NCBI GenBank assembly: GCA_002633005.1
Contig: NMRA01000923.1
Location: forward strand, 3,520 to 67,519
Direction of reading: 5' to 3'
Length of the DNA: 64,000 bases
Source: Phoronis australis
Lineage: Eukaryota; Phoronida; Phoronidae
The position numbers and the translations under genes are program-made. Shown in pieces: positions 1 through 12,181 of the stretch. Numbering within the stretch: the stretch's first letter is position 1; every line of letters begins with the position of its first letter. A model generated the notes under the pieces. That model ran no database searches, was not told where the DNA came from, and worked only from the letters and a program-made list of their open reading frames with translations.

Positions 1-489
1 CAAAAATCATTATACAAGTTCAATCCAAAGCAAAACCCGGAAACGTAATTTCATTCACTAAAGCATTAAGAACAATTTACCATTTATGATATACCATTTA
101 TGATACATCCTAGAAATCACATTGAGATACCACAGAGTTGGTCAGTATTAGAAAATAAATTGAGAATTTGATCAAACAATACCAGATGAGTAATTGTGAA
201 ACGTTCTGACAGCAAAACAATGTGATGCGATGTTGAACCACATTGTCCCTTAAAGCCCCACACAGAACTATCATAATAATAAGGTCAAGCGAAAGTCACA
301 AATTTCAAACTCAAATATATCAAGATAGCCCAACTCCATTCCATCTACATTCACTGTATGTAATTAGGGACATTAACTCACTGTATTAAAGAACCCTAAT
401 AAAGAGTTCTAGTCCAAAAGATGAACCAAAGATGGTGCAGTATGCGGCTATATGAGAAAGTCAAGTGACCCATGGTTCTAACTTGTTAC
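1..489. other. Intron at the left edge
   Basis: The region follows the donor site of the Ig exon at 490-780 and continues the perlecan gene out of the window. I see no open exon, repeat or RNA gene in it. Confidence 0.6.
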
Positions 490-780
490 CTTGTAAAACA
501 GTCAACACGGCTGTAGCTTGATCATAGGAACTCTTTGCCACACACGTGTAAGCACCAACGTCATTGGCTGTGAAGGGATCTATGATATACTCAGCCTGGC
601 CAATATACTGTCCTGAGGGACTACTTGTCTGGCTGGTGGTGCTGCTGAGACGTTCACCTCGAGGAGACTGCCACTGGACATCAACACGGCCCAGACCTAT
701 AGCAGTACACTCCAGGCGAACACGGGCTCCCAGGGGTGCACGAATCTCTTTATCCTCAAGCTCACGAATGACAATACCAC
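490..780 (-). CDS. HSPG2: Perlecan exon 53: complete I-set Ig module
   Basis: One exon encodes a whole Ig module, phase 1 in and phase 1 out, 291 nt. The first Cys lies in VRLECTAIG, the strand-C Trp in DVQWQSPRGE, and the second Cys in NDVGAYTCVAKS, a typical D-x-G-x-Y-x-C motif. The acceptor is just right of 780 and the donor (GGTAAC on the minus strand) just left of 490. It is the last exon in the window. The preceding exon ends phase 1, so the junction reads VQIGGIVIRELED. The module belongs to the domain IV Ig array. Confidence 0.9.
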
Positions 781-1091
781 CTAACGTAGAAAGACACAGT
801 GCTTTAAACTAAAAAATCACCTTCAGGTTATAGTGCGCATGTATGAACATGGATACATGACCAGAAAGAATGTGCAGGAAAGAATGTTGTGTCCAGGCAA
901 CAGTTACCACAGAAACTCGCATCATTGTTCCCTATTCCCCAAACAAAAGAATCCAGGTAAAAATTCCAGTGGCTGTGGCAAGTGCCTATTGCAATACCAA
1001 CCGGTAAGAAGCATTCATAGTTACTGGTTGATGAGTCTGGGATAGACCCTGGGAGAAACAAGGGAGCAACAAATACAGACATTGAGTTAAA

Positions 1092-1432
1092 ACATGGTCA
1101 GAAAAGTGAACAAATTGATTTGTGACATGTTATATTATAATCTAAACCACCATTGTGGATCATTGAGAATTGTAGCACACTACATGGTCAGAAAAGTGAA
1201 CAAATTGATTCACACTACATGGTCAGAAAAGTGGACAAATTGATTTATGACATGTGCTATTATGATCTAAACCACCATTGTGGATCATTGAGAATTGTAG
1301 CACACTACATGGTCAGAAAAGTGAACAAATTGATTCACACTACATGGTCAGATAAGTGGACAAATTGATTTATGACATGTGCTATTATGATCTTAACCAT
1401 CATTGTGGATCATTGAGAATTGTAGCACACAA
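1092..1432. repeat. Tandem repeat, about 125-bp unit, 2.8 copies
   Basis: The segment beginning gtggatcattgagaattgta recurs at 1155, 1280 and 1405, so the period is 125 bp. Each unit also holds the smaller repeat acatggtcagaaaagtg. It is intronic. The short plus-strand open frames here are a by-product of the repeat and are not genes. Confidence 0.9.
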
Positions 1433-1478
1433 TCTTACTACTGGTATTTTTAACACCACAGAAGACATCATAACTCAC

Positions 1479-1621
1479 CAATCTGCACCGTGGCCAACTG
1501 CGTGCCTGCAATGTTGGAGCCTGTGCACACATAGTTACCGGCGTCCTCTGAGGAGATGCGGCGGAACCGCAGGGATGATCCAACAACCTCAGTGTAAGGA
1601 CCAAAGTCACCGCCACCTTGT
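1479..1621 (-). CDS. HSPG2: Perlecan exon 52: second half of an Ig module
   Basis: The 143-nt exon (phase 2 to 1) carries the C-terminal half of an Ig fold. The motif ISSEDAGNYVCTGSNIAG contains the second Cys. The acceptor reads ttcacag and the donor GGTGAGT. It joins the exon at 2337-2469 at AG+A, an Arg codon, giving TVTWSRQGGG across the junction. Like most domain IV modules here, this Ig is split in two by an intron. Confidence 0.9.
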
Positions 1622-2336
1622 CTGTGAAATAATGGAGCAAATATAATACAATGCAATTTAATACAATACAATTGACAACAGTGTAATACAACTCAAAAAT
1701 ATGACGAGGGAGAACATACAAATAAAATTTTCAATTTGTTTTGATTTTTCAGATTTCATGGATAGAGAGTAGCATTGTCTCGTGTATTTTTTCATTTCGT
1801 TCTGTGGTTGTACCTAATTTCTGATTTCCCAGTTGCTCAGACATTGCATTGAACTACTAAAAGATGGATGTCTATTAAAACCCAGTGTTATGAGCAGTGT
1901 TCTTTCTCAAAAGACGTGACAGGCTGCAGGACTTTTATCAATTTCCTGACATTCGTTTTTTAGTTTTTATCATTGGTTATGCCTTACAGCATCTATTAAA
2001 TTAAGGTTTCCATTTGAAGATCCCTGACTTAAACAAAGATACTACAGTAAACAACTTCAAGATATCTCATAAAAAATAATACGAGACCTTGCTAGTATTT
2101 AAAATTCCTCTGGTGTATGAAGGGCTTAAAACTTAGTTGGCTAAAGTATTCAGAATACTGTAAAGCGGTATCTACGGTACAGAGCTTGAAAATGGTACAG
2201 CAAAAATAAAGTACCTTACAAACAAAATTCTAAAATTACACTCTTCCCACATGGTGTCATAAATTGGTGAAATTTTACAATCCATGAACACTAATACCGG
2301 ACAATCCGTCACTAACTACACGAGCACGTTGCCTAC

Positions 2337-2469
2337 CTGGACCAGGTGACAGTGGGTCGAGGGAATCCAGCACTTGTCCTACACTCCACAGTCAAACTCT
2401 GCCCTGGGATGATCTCACGGAAGGGACCTCTTGGGTAGATTTCCACCACGGGCTCCACTAATCTTTGTG
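2337..2469 (-). CDS. HSPG2: Perlecan exon 51: first half of an Ig module
   Basis: The 133-nt exon (phase 1 to 2) encodes LVEPVVEIYPRGPFREI followed by SLTVECRTSAGFPRPTVTWS. These give the first Cys and the conserved Trp of an I-set Ig. The splice sites are tttag on the acceptor side and GTAGGC as donor. It pairs with 1479-1621 to complete the module. Confidence 0.9.
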
Positions 2470-2505
2470 CTAAATACACAACACAAACACTTAATAAATG
2501 AATTC

Positions 2506-2593
2506 ATGTTACAGTATACACCACGTGTAATACAACAACATTGAGGTACATGTTACAGTACACACCACGTGTAATACAACAACATTGAGGTAA
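2506..2593. repeat. Tandem duplication, 44-bp unit, two copies
   Basis: The unit tgttacagtayacaccacgt plus its continuation to ttgaggta occurs at 2506-2549 and again at 2550-2593 with a single difference. It is intronic. Confidence 0.9.
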
Positions 2594-3350
2594 GTTGACT
2601 TCCCTGGCTCTGATGGGGCAACAGGCCAAGACATCTGATTGGTTCTTGAGGATGACTTCCGCCTTGCAGACCAATCGGGTGTCTGAGCCGACTGAACCGG
2701 CAAGGTCAATCAAGTAAAACCATTCTGTTTCTCAGTCACAATAGATAATTACATTTCTAACAGTAAAAATAATAGCACGATTGTGTATTGACCTGTAATA
2801 TGGGCAAAATCATAACAATAGAATATCTCTCTTTTCACCTTTCAAGGCTAACGGCTGCAATAGCAGTGAATTTAGCTTACTCTCAGATATTGTAACAGGA
2901 AATTGTGGGTGATTTTGGTTAATTGTTTGTGACGTTTAGGCTATATTCTGTAAATCAATTTTAGTGACTTTTCATTCCTGTACTTGTGTTAATGTATAGT
3001 GTATTAGTTTGACTGAACAGGCCTCCACACATTACTACTATAAACTAGTGCAATTATAGTAAAAAGGTACAATCATTATGAATGTGCACAACCTTTATAA
3101 TTTATGATTATAGTGAAGTTGTTAGACATAAATTGCAAACAAGATATTGCTGTGCATGAGTGCCTGCATGCATGTTTTAGTTGTTTACGATCATGAAGCG
3201 TGTCTTTAAGTCAATTGTATTCACATTGCACAGAGAATTAAACTCTTCAAAAAAGTTCAAATCTTAGAACAAAAAATAAACTGTTAACATTGAGCAACTT
3301 CTCAACAAGTATCTCCATTTCTCGTCCAATACAAGAGCGCGGGTACTTAC

Positions 3351-3468
3351 ACTCCACATTGACGACTGCTTGGGCAGAGGCGACACCTGCCACATTCTCA
3401 GCTGTACAGGTAAACACACCATTGTCCATCTTGTCAGCTCGTATGATACGTAGGATGTTACCTTGCAA
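3351..3468 (-). CDS. HSPG2: Perlecan exon 50: second half of an Ig module
   Basis: The 118-nt exon (phase 0 to 1) encodes LQGNILRIIRADKMDNGVFT followed by CTAENVAGVASAQAVVNVE. It supplies the second Cys in the motif D-x-G-x-F-x-C. The donor is GTAAGT. It follows the exon at 3986-4137, with KHQ then LQG across the junction. Confidence 0.9.
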
Positions 3469-3985
3469 CTGAAAGTATTACGGACTTGTTAAAGAGCTGT
3501 TACAGTATACAGTAAACAATATAGCTCAAATACATTGCTGCCCTTAATTTCCTCCCATGGCAAGCACTGGGCAAGATACTAGGTTAACTGCCACATAAAT
3601 GTGAAGGATTTGCTAGTCCCAATAACTACCAAATTTATGAACGCCTTGTTGTTGGTTAAGTTTTGAGCTGAAATATAACTAAATCTTTACACTGTAAGTT
3701 TCTATGACATACTAAGCCACCAGCAGATAAGAAGTTACAAAGCACACTACGACAAGTTTTTTCACTTTGAATTCACAATTTCATTTTATTAAACCTCTAT
3801 TTTAATCTAGGGAAAAAAATCAATGTTTTACTAATAATGCTTACAGTTGCTACGGTGGGAAATAACTTAGCACCCCCTGCACTATATCATGACAAAACAG
3901 CGATAGCATTGAAAGATTACATACAAAAGCCTACGTGACCTACCCCCATTTTGTACGAAACAGAAGAAAATATCCAGGTACATAC

Positions 3986-4137
3986 CTGATGTTTGGAGAG
4001 AAGTGGTCCCCCCGATCCAGAGAAGGTCCACCTTATGCTAGGTATAGGTCTGCCATCGGCCACACACTGTAGTATGGCAGTCTCACCCTCCCTGATGTTC
4101 ACCTGGGCTGGTTGCATTACCACCGTTGGCTTCCGGT
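3986..4137 (-). CDS. HSPG2: Perlecan exon 49: first half of an Ig module
   Basis: The 152-nt exon (phase 1 to 0) encodes RKPTVVMQPAQVNIREGETA followed by ILQCVADGRPIPSIRWTFSG. The first Cys and the strand-C Trp are present. The acceptor (ttctag) follows a pyrimidine-rich tract and the donor is GTATGT. Confidence 0.9.
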
Positions 4138-4974
4138 CTAGAACAACAGAACAACTTGATGTGGCATGATTTTTTAACTTAATATGATTTTTTTAAACAA
4201 AGCAATAAGAATGGCAGCACAACGGAGGGCGAGGCTTAGTGCTGACGGACAGACTTGAAGTTGTACTTTGACATCTGGACACACCCCGCACTCGTGCCAG
4301 TTTGATGTCCATTATTCAGTAAAGAACTCATCTGGTTCTCGAAATGCGCGGACTGCTGTAAGTGACTAAATACGTTATCAGAGGACCAGAATCTCCTGTA
4401 ACCTCCATTTAAATGACTGATCACAATGCATGTATAACAAACCACTATCCAATAGCAAGACAACTGAATTTTGATTAGTGAGTTTAGAGTCCAACTCAAA
4501 CTACAATAGCATAAAGTCAAAACAGCTCAGTGACAGACATGTGTTGTTACAGTAGCTCCACGTTACAATGAAGTTGGTTTATAATGTTTGGTCACTTATA
4601 ACATTCCATTCAACCAAGTTCTGAGACAACTGTACAGTATACAATTTTAATTTGTTTACAACCAACATTAATTATAACAGAGTTTTCGAAAGGTCCACGG
4701 AGGTCCGTTACAAGTTATCCAAATGTGCCCTCTCATTATGGGCACAGATATTGAAAACCAACTGGAGGTAATAAAGCAATTTTCTTATCGACCAGAGCAC
4801 ACATTCTTCAGCAATGCTTACTTTAAAATGGACAGACTAAGCAAATCTTGGCTATTCCCAGCAATAAAGAACAACAAAATACAAAAGCAACAGCAGATGA
4901 TTTACAACAGTCTAGAGAGCTAAGCAGTCCCCCCACCTGGCAAAATTCAAATGCTAACCACATTGGACACTTAC

Positions 4975-5118
4975 TGATGGTTATGACAGCATCAATGACC
5001 AGCCTGGCCACAGCAGTCTGTTCTAATCCTGTCAGTGTAGTGATACTACAGATGTAGTTGCCTGCATAGTCTGGCTGGACATTTGGGATGGTCAAGACAC
5101 CGTCTTTCACCGATGAAC
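4975..5118 (-). CDS. HSPG2: Perlecan exon 48: second half of an Ig module
   Basis: The 144-nt exon (phase 1 to 1) encodes SSVKDGVLTIPNVQPDYAGN followed by YICSITTLTGLEQTAVARLV. It has the D-Y-A-G-N-Y-I-C motif with the second Ig Cys. The donor is GTAAGT. It completes the Ig begun by 5759-5890. Confidence 0.9.
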
Positions 5119-5758
5119 CTGTCAATCATATGAACAGGACAATGCTACACCACGAACATAATTACTCTTCACTTATTGTAAACACTGACTTGCCAAAATC
5201 GTAATGTTTCTATATGTAAAAGGCTGATTACGCTGCTGCAAGTAACGCAAACTTTACCAAACAGTCTCACTAATAAATAATTTTAAACGATTAGTGAGTG
5301 AAAGTTCGGTCGAATTTCACGAGACACAACCGAGTACTTAGAAAAAACTGAACATTTTATCAAATATTGTTTATTGACATATACACAGTACAAACCAAGC
5401 TAATCACAGAAATTTTCTTAATTCTTATTTTTAAAAAATCGCTTGTCCACCATACTATGTGCTGAATAGGTAAGAAATTGAAAACCACCAAGGCAGAAAA
5501 TAACGATATAATTCTAAAACTATGGTTGTCGGCTTACCCACTGAATGCAGTCCATTCCATAACAGATGACTGCTGACAAATACTCTTACAATTTGTTTGA
5601 AAATAAAATGAGAAGCAATGTGTTGCAAAGTTATTACTAGAAGCCAGTAATGTAATAACAAATGAAAGAAAATTCTACAATATTTTTGTTAGTAATACTT
5701 CCTCAGCACAGTAACATATTTTCAAAAAATACACTGAATTAGGCGCAGTGATACAAAC

Positions 5759-5890
5759 CTGGAGGCAAGACCCCTCCCTGTTTGGTCCACACCAACCGGT
5801 CTACTTCACGTCCCTGGGCATAGCAGTCGAAGGAAACGGACCCTCCTACAGTAACCTTGAGCTCTGGCTGACGGATGTAAACAAATTGGT
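5759..5890 (-). CDS. HSPG2: Perlecan exon 47: first half of an Ig module, directly after the internal LDLa pair
   Basis: The 132-nt exon (phase 1 to 1) encodes QFVYIRQPELKVTVGGSVSF followed by DCYAQGREVDRLVWTKQGGV. The first Cys and Trp are in place. The acceptor is cttgcag. The preceding exon (6869-6979) is an LDLa module, so this Ig restarts the Ig array after the LDLa insertion. Confidence 0.9.
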
Positions 5891-5977
5891 CTGCAAGAAA
5901 CATCAAACGGGTTTGGGTACACAAATATCTAAAGCATTGCAATCTGGAGGAGGGGGCAGGCTTGACTATTCAAAACC

Positions 5978-6540
5978 CATAGGGGGTACTGAAACAATTA
6001 TCTTCTCAGTCAGGACCATAAAGTCCTTACTGTGTTTACTTACACAGTCCAACTGGGACAGCTGTATGACTACGAGCAGGGTTCACTGACCTTGCATGTC
6101 AATTTCAAAAGGCCTGTTGTGTGTGTGAATGACACCCATGATTAACAACCGTCTGCCTAATTCTAAGCCACTATGCCCACCAGTTACCCCCTTCAAGCTC
6201 AAAATGATACAAAATAAATGATAGCTGTTAGTTTAATCAAGATATCCAGTTGAGAAACACTGAGAAACAGCATCTGTCAACAACACGACAGTTCTAAGGT
6301 TAATTTCAATAAGGTGGAGATCAGGGCACCAACCCAAACACCAATTCCAGGCTCATCTAATCAATGCCTATAGGGGGTAATCAAACAATTATCTTCCAAA
6401 CCAGGACCATAAACCCTATGTGTTTAGTTACACAGTCCAACTGGGACAGTTTGCAATGAGCAGGGTTCATAAAAACTGCTTTCACTGACCTTGCATGTCA
6501 GTTTGAAAAGGTTTATTGTGTGTGAGCAAGACCCATGATT
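5978..6540 (+). repeat. Two diverged copies of a dispersed repeat
   Basis: About 165-175 bp is repeated at roughly 5978-6142 and 6366-6540, sharing cacagtccaactgggacag and a stretch ending acccatgatt. A third copy lies in reverse orientation near 30476-30660. All copies are intronic and diverged by substitutions and small indels, as expected for an old interspersed element. Confidence 0.7.
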
Positions 6541-6868
6541 TACAAGTTTCCACAAAACTGTAAGTCAATACCTGGACTAGTTACCTCCTCCAGGACCAAA
6601 ATGGAGTAACAGGCAAACTTTAAAGCTTTGATAAGGTTCTCTTCATATTGTAGAAGTGATAATAAAACAAGACGTTTCTGAACTCAATGACAAAGCAACC
6701 CTTACAGGTCATACAAGCATGCACAGCAAAGTGCATGGTCTCAAAACTGCACCGGGAGCTTAACACTCTGTTCACATAATGGCCAGTGTTCTCCCCACAG
6801 AAAAACTACAAGCATTATCTCATGTGAACCCAGTATTTGCTCCAGCTGAGACATCTACAGTGACTTAC

Positions 6869-6979
6869 TACAGTTGCGTTCATCTGAGCCATCTCTACAG
6901 TCGTAGCGGCGATTACACTGTAACCTGCCGTCAATACATTGTCCATTGCGACACTGGAACTCACCCCTGCGACACCGTG
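6869..6979 (-). CDS. HSPG2: Perlecan exon 46: LDL-receptor class A module inside the Ig array
   Basis: The 111-nt exon (phase 1 to 1) encodes one complete LDLa module. It has six Cys, starting [16 protein letters not shown] and ending [10 protein letters not shown]. The acidic D-G-S-D-E motif binds calcium in this family. It sits between Ig modules, downstream of a second LDLa exon at 8745-8864. The donor GTAAGT and acceptor ctctctag are good. Confidence 0.93.
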
Positions 6980-8330
6980 CTAGAGAGAGATTGTGATAAG
7001 TATCAACATGCAGTGACTGGAGACTGAGAGTGAACCGTGGGAGACACATTACAACTACGACATACAGAGACAGACACGGACTGTGTAGAGAGAATCAACA
7101 AACAGTGAGGAGTATGACATTCAAACAATGCTCTATGTAGGACTCTATCCTAACTGACAACCTTCGCAACATTCCCAGAAATGGCTGATCAAAACTGTGC
7201 CTCATGCACTGTTCTCGATAACGTTTTCAGGAATTGCTTTTACACTCATTCACTTTTGCATGAGGGCCTACAAACTTCTACAAAAAATGAAAAGTTGCAT
7301 AAAACAAAAAATGGAATAGCTTGGAAAACTATATCCGCGTTCCTGCATGAGATTTCACCTTTAACATTTATGTCAAATCAAATTTGTTTGTTTTATTTTT
7401 TGATACCATTGTTTGCTATGACTGCACATTTTTTCTGCTAATTTCATTTTAAAAATATGGTCACATGATCCTGTCAACGGCAGATTGAATTTTACAGGTT
7501 TTCTGATTTCAGAAATTAAAGATTTCTTCCAGAAAATTCTACAGTTTTGTAGATATTTAGTTTAATGAACACACTTGTTGATAAGGTCCTACATAATCTT
7601 AACACAGTTCAAAACATGATAGACAATGCCTCTACTAGAGAAAAGTGTTTACAAGGAAAGGTGTCAATACAATAGCTAAGAGAAAAGTGACACTTAATAC
7701 TATTGAAGAAAGAGGGACTGACTGCTGGTGAACATACGTAACATATATACGTCTGCACAAACTGAGGCAAAATGATATTTAAACTGCCACAAACGTATGA
7801 CGCTGAACCGTATTTTTTGCCAAAAATATCCTTCCAGTGATTTTAGGATTATTATTAAATCAAACTCTATAGCCCATTTTAGTTTTCTCAAAAATATATA
7901 AGAACGAAATTTTGGTAACTATCATGGTGATTTGCTCTGCAACAGAATGGACATTTGGTATGAAGAGCTGAAGACTGCCGTGGCTAGGCAAAAACTTTAT
8001 ACATGCAAAACTTTCCATAACACAGCCTCGACAGAAAGAAAAGAAAATCGAGGCAAAACTTGAGTGAAAGCATTGCACAGGAAAGGAGCCATTTGAAAAA
8101 TTGCCAGTCAGAGAGAAAAAGAACAGAATAACAAGTCATATCAAAGAATCAAATAACAGAAACAGGGCAACCAAACTTCTTCTCTCATGAACCGCATAGG
8201 CATTTTCACTTACAATATTCTTTTTTATCGTAAGCCATATTTTCCATCTCATGAACCACAATTCTTTTCTGTTTTTTGAACAGCACTCATAACTCACAAG
8301 CAGATATTCAAAGAAAAGAACGCTGCTAAT

Positions 8331-8477
8331 AAAAATAGGAAATATGGTGTGTAAGACAGGAAATGTAGCTGGTGAATAAAAATAGGAAGTATGGTGTGTA
8401 AGACAGGAAATGTAGCTGGTGAATAAAAATAGGAAATATGGTGTGTAAGACAGGAAATGTAGCTGGTGAATAAAAAT
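8331..8477. repeat. Tandem repeat, 47-bp unit, about 3 copies
   Basis: The unit starting aaaaataggaaatatggtgt recurs at 8331, 8378 and 8425, with a fourth start at 8472, so the period is 47 bp. It is intronic. The overlapping minus-strand frames are repeat artefacts. Confidence 0.93.
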
Positions 8478-8744
8478 GTGATCAAGAGAAAAGAGCACCT
8501 ACAGTGAGAATGCCTCACGTGGTTCATGTGGGGGAAGAAGACTGAAGAATTGCAAGTGAAAGAATGCAACATATAAAAATCACATAGTCAGAGAGATTTC
8601 ATATTACGGACTGTCGATGAAAAAGTCACATAAGAAGAGCAGTTGCAGTCAAAGTGTAATAAAGATAACACTTAAAAAGGTGCCAGAAAACAACAGAGCA
8701 CTCGTGGGATGATACAGTTCACTTTACTGAGATGGTTACCATAC

Positions 8745-8864
8745 CTGGTCTACAGCCACTTTCATCAGCGCCATCATTGCAGTCGTTGGTACCGTCACAT
8801 CGACGCGACGACGGAATACAGAGGCCAGAGCCGCAACGGAACTCTCCCTGGCGACACACCGTGT
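8745..8864 (-). CDS. HSPG2: Perlecan exon 45: LDL-receptor class A module inside the Ig array
   Basis: The 120-nt exon (phase 1 to 1) encodes [20 protein letters not shown] followed by [17 protein letters not shown]. All six LDLa Cys are present, and the calcium-site motif reads D-G-A-D-E. It is the first of two LDLa modules placed between Ig modules of the domain IV region. Confidence 0.93.
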
Positions 8865-9280
8865 CTGGAATGGATAAATCTTGGTGATGAGCCAGCACAT
8901 TCACTGATACGTTGTGACAACTGAGTGGAATATCGCAATCACAACTATAACCGTCACTATTCACATGTGGTCGTATTCTACACTAATAATTTGTTTTTTT
9001 GACTGCTTTTGATACCAGTTGGTTCTATCACAAAACAATCATAGAATAAATTCATGCTATACTGAACAGGCATTAAAACAGGTATGTCACTGGTCATTTT
9101 GTGAATTTCATATCATATGCTAATCATCATTAACACAATGAATTCGTATTATTACTGGAATAATGTTTAATCACGAAATGCTCAGACGTACAATGAATTT
9201 TTGCTCCAGCTATTATGCTGCAAATCAATGCGTCATACCTCAGGGCTCTAACTACTATTGTGTACATTATCATGTCATAC

Positions 9281-9568
9281 CTTGTTTGACATAGAGTATA
9301 GTGCGCATGGTTCCTGTCCCTTCACTGTTCCTGGCTGTGCACGTATAGTCCGACTGTTCTGCCAGGGAAACACTTGGCACTAACATCGTACCATTTGGGA
9401 ACGTTCTAGTTTGAGCAGTGAGTTTACCAATACGAGTGGCCGTCCACTCTATGGTTGGCCTTGGGAATCCATCGGCCATGCAGTGGAAGGCCACAAAGTC
9501 ACCAGCGGTGGCCTGGATGTAGCGGGGATCAATGCGCACAGAGGGAACTTTTGGGATAGGTCTGTTAT
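9281..9568 (-). CDS. HSPG2: Perlecan exon 44: complete Ig module
   Basis: The single 288-nt exon (phase 1 to 1) encodes a whole Ig. The first Cys is in VAFHCMADGFPRPTIEWTA, with Trp in the same stretch. The second Cys is in LAEQSDYTCTARNSEGTG, where the usual D-x-G is replaced by Q-S-D. The donor is GTATGA and the acceptor ctacag. Confidence 0.92.
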
Positions 9569-10138
9569 CTGTAGTGAGAGGAAAGTGTGACGGAGACCAA
9601 CAATTTATAAAACTTTCAGTAATCCACCTTCACCATAGGAACGTGCATGAATACTTTCATATGTTAACAGAAATTGACAGCGATGGGATATTCATTATTG
9701 AGGATGTAATTTGAAAGGATTGTTAAGTGAATACTGTCTCATCATTTGCATCCCACAACCATCAACATACGTTTGCGCAAATAGAGCAAATCAGAGCGTT
9801 CTACCAATGGCTGTACAAGACAAAAGTGATCAGACAAACTAGTTTCCTCATCATGATGAAAAATTCTGTAAACAGCAAAAGTACATTATATTAAGGTGGA
9901 AAAGTCATTCCCTGTTATGAGGAAAGATTACTAAGATGATGAATTTGGCTTCTGCCCAGCCGTCATTATGGGGGAATTCCATGTCATTTTGTCTGCATAC
10001 TGTGGTCTAGTACTGTATGCAACTCTTTTTAAAATTCCTTACATCAATACACAGCCCACTTGTATATAATTGCAATCTAACCTGTCACAGTTCTGGGCAC
10101 ACTGTGGGACCTACATGGACGCATGAAGTCACACTTAC

Positions 10139-10316
10139 TCGTAACAGTGAGCACCGCTTTGTCTGTTCCCACACTCAGCTCGTTTGACCCAGTACAGGTG
10201 TAAGTACCTGCGTCCTCAGGCTGGACATTCTCAATGGTCAACAGACCATTGGGCGAATCGATGACACGGTCGGACAGCTGACCACCGTCCTTCGTCCACA
10301 CAACTGTATAGGTACG
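10139..10316 (-). CDS. HSPG2: Perlecan exon 43: second half of an Ig module
   Basis: The 178-nt exon (phase 0 to 1) encodes RTYTVVWTKDGGQLSDRV and then NGLLTIENVQPEDAGTYTCT. I placed the acceptor at tttgatag, ending the exon at 10316. A nearer AG at 10304-10305 would break the phase with the preceding exon at 12087-12181. The Trp and second Cys are present, and the donor is GTAAGT. Confidence 0.87.
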
Positions 10317-12086
10317 CTATCAAAACACACTCAGATGGTATATGACCGAGTTGGGCTACTGACACTCATGTGGCACAGCCTGTTACAACGGTGCAATGTA
10401 AGCCGGGGGTTTATGATGTCATTACAGGTGGAAGCTCACAGCTAAGCCCACAGAACAACATTAATACCAACTTATAGCCAACACTGGGTACACTCAAACA
10501 AAAGCTACAGATGCGATGAACATACAAACACTGTCTACACTTTGTAAAGAAAAAGTTAAAACAGGCTGCATCTAACTAAACTTTTGGGGTGGATTACATG
10601 GATTTGAAGTGCTCTGTTAAATAATTACCTACTATTTAATTACTGATGTGGCTACTGTTATCATAATCTACCATAAAAAAACTTTTAATCGATTAAACAC
10701 AATATCCATCATTCCTCACTCTTAGTTAAACGCCAGCGAAACAGGACACCACCGGAGACAATAAATAGTCTCACTAGCACTACACAAACAAAGCAGAAAA
10801 CTACATAAGCCGCAGGAGACACCTTCCAATATTATAGTTGTATACTCAACAGGAGTCGCCATGTACTGTGGTTCGAATTAACCAAGTGCTTCGAAAATTG
10901 CATCTCTTCCTTTATAAACGCAGTAGCCGAGCTGTTCATCTCTACTATTAATTGTTTAATTTTATTTATTTGAGCTAAAAAGAAAAGGGTCTCTTCAATT
11001 TGCATCAAGCGTCGATTAGAACAATTGTTCTAAACAGCCAACCAAGCACATGGACACTAAAAGGGAGAGAGCGATACTTACAAGATTGTCATGGAAACAT
11101 TGTACACCACAACTAACATTGCAAAGGTTTTAAAAGTAATAAAGAAAAGAGACGTACAACTGACAGACAAAGCAAGCAGCAGAGAGTAAGCACCCATCTG
11201 CAGATAAGCAATACATTTCACAAAATTTGTAAATAACATCATGTTCTTTTCCAGTAGTACACACCCATCAGCGTGCAAGTAAAGAACATCATATCATTGC
11301 ACTATAAAATGAACAAGACACAAATTACAAGTTCAATATTAAAGTACTAATCAGTTCGATTAAATCATGATTAATATCAAAATAGCTGCAGCTGTAGGTA
11401 AAGGAAACTGCTGAATGTAAAATTAACTGTCAAGTTATATATTCCTATCCAATTAACACAGTTGACCCACCTTTGCACAGTTACATTAACAACCCTGAAA
11501 GCCGCAGTACAAAACACCACACACTACAGACATAGTGCCTGGCTACATGAAACAAAACAGGACAAGGTTATTTACATCGTGGTTAGTAGACTTCATATGA
11601 AACACGTTTCAACACAACTCACTGATAACATGCCTTGTACATAAATGACTAAAAATTGACAAAAATTCCAAATGGCCATTACATACTTTTTGTTTTTTAA
11701 GTTGTTTGACCTTAAAAATTCCGAATTTATAAGCAAGACACCAACTCTTGAAAAATAAGTCCCGTGAAACATGAAAACGTCAATGCTTGAAGAATCAGCA
11801 ATGTGGTAACAAAGCATGAAAGAAGAAATTTCAAATCAAAAAGCTTCAACCACTGTAGCATTTAAATGATGAATTTCACCCATGTACAAGGGCCAGTTGT
11901 CACAGTGTGCCAGTGGCTGACTACAGAGGATAGAAGAGAAAGAGCCAGGACAAAGTATGACTAGACAGAGTGGATGAGTGGTTAGTGTGAGCGACATGCT
12001 GGCGTCTAGTCAACTAAGAGAGGAGTCATGGATCAAATAAGAAAGAAAAGGTCATACTCTCTAACACATACATCGTCATCTCTAAC
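10317..12086. other. Intron, 1.77 kb
   Basis: This separates the two halves of one Ig module. I see AT-rich sequence with short chance open frames only, and no exon or clear repeat. Confidence 0.6.
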
Positions 12087-12181
12087 CTGACTGGTTACAA
12101 CACACTCAAACTGCACCCTTTGACCCTGCGTCACACTCTGGCGGTTGGGTGTGTTAACGCGCACGTAAATGGGAGGCGCAT
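12087..12181 (-). CDS. HSPG2: Perlecan exon 42: first half of an Ig module
   Basis: The short 95-nt exon (phase 1 to 0) encodes APPIYVRVNTPNRQSVTQGQ followed by RVQFECVVTSQ and ends just after the first Ig Cys. The donor is CAG/GTTAGA, weaker than its neighbours, and the acceptor is tttcag. The Trp is supplied by the next exon. Confidence 0.85.

Noticed and set aside
1153-1721. Plus-strand frames and a second minus-strand frame
   Set aside because: The first follow from the 125-bp repeat. The second is a shadow of the Ig exon at 1479-1621.
2596-2713. Minus-strand segment with an Ig-like start (GSVGSDTRLVCKAEV)
   Set aside because: It has a plausible first-Cys motif but no Trp, no second half and no good splice sites, and the flanking exons already join in phase without it.
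8136-8572. Overlapping minus-strand frames of 92-120 codons
   Set aside because: They are generated by the 47-bp tandem repeat and its flanks.
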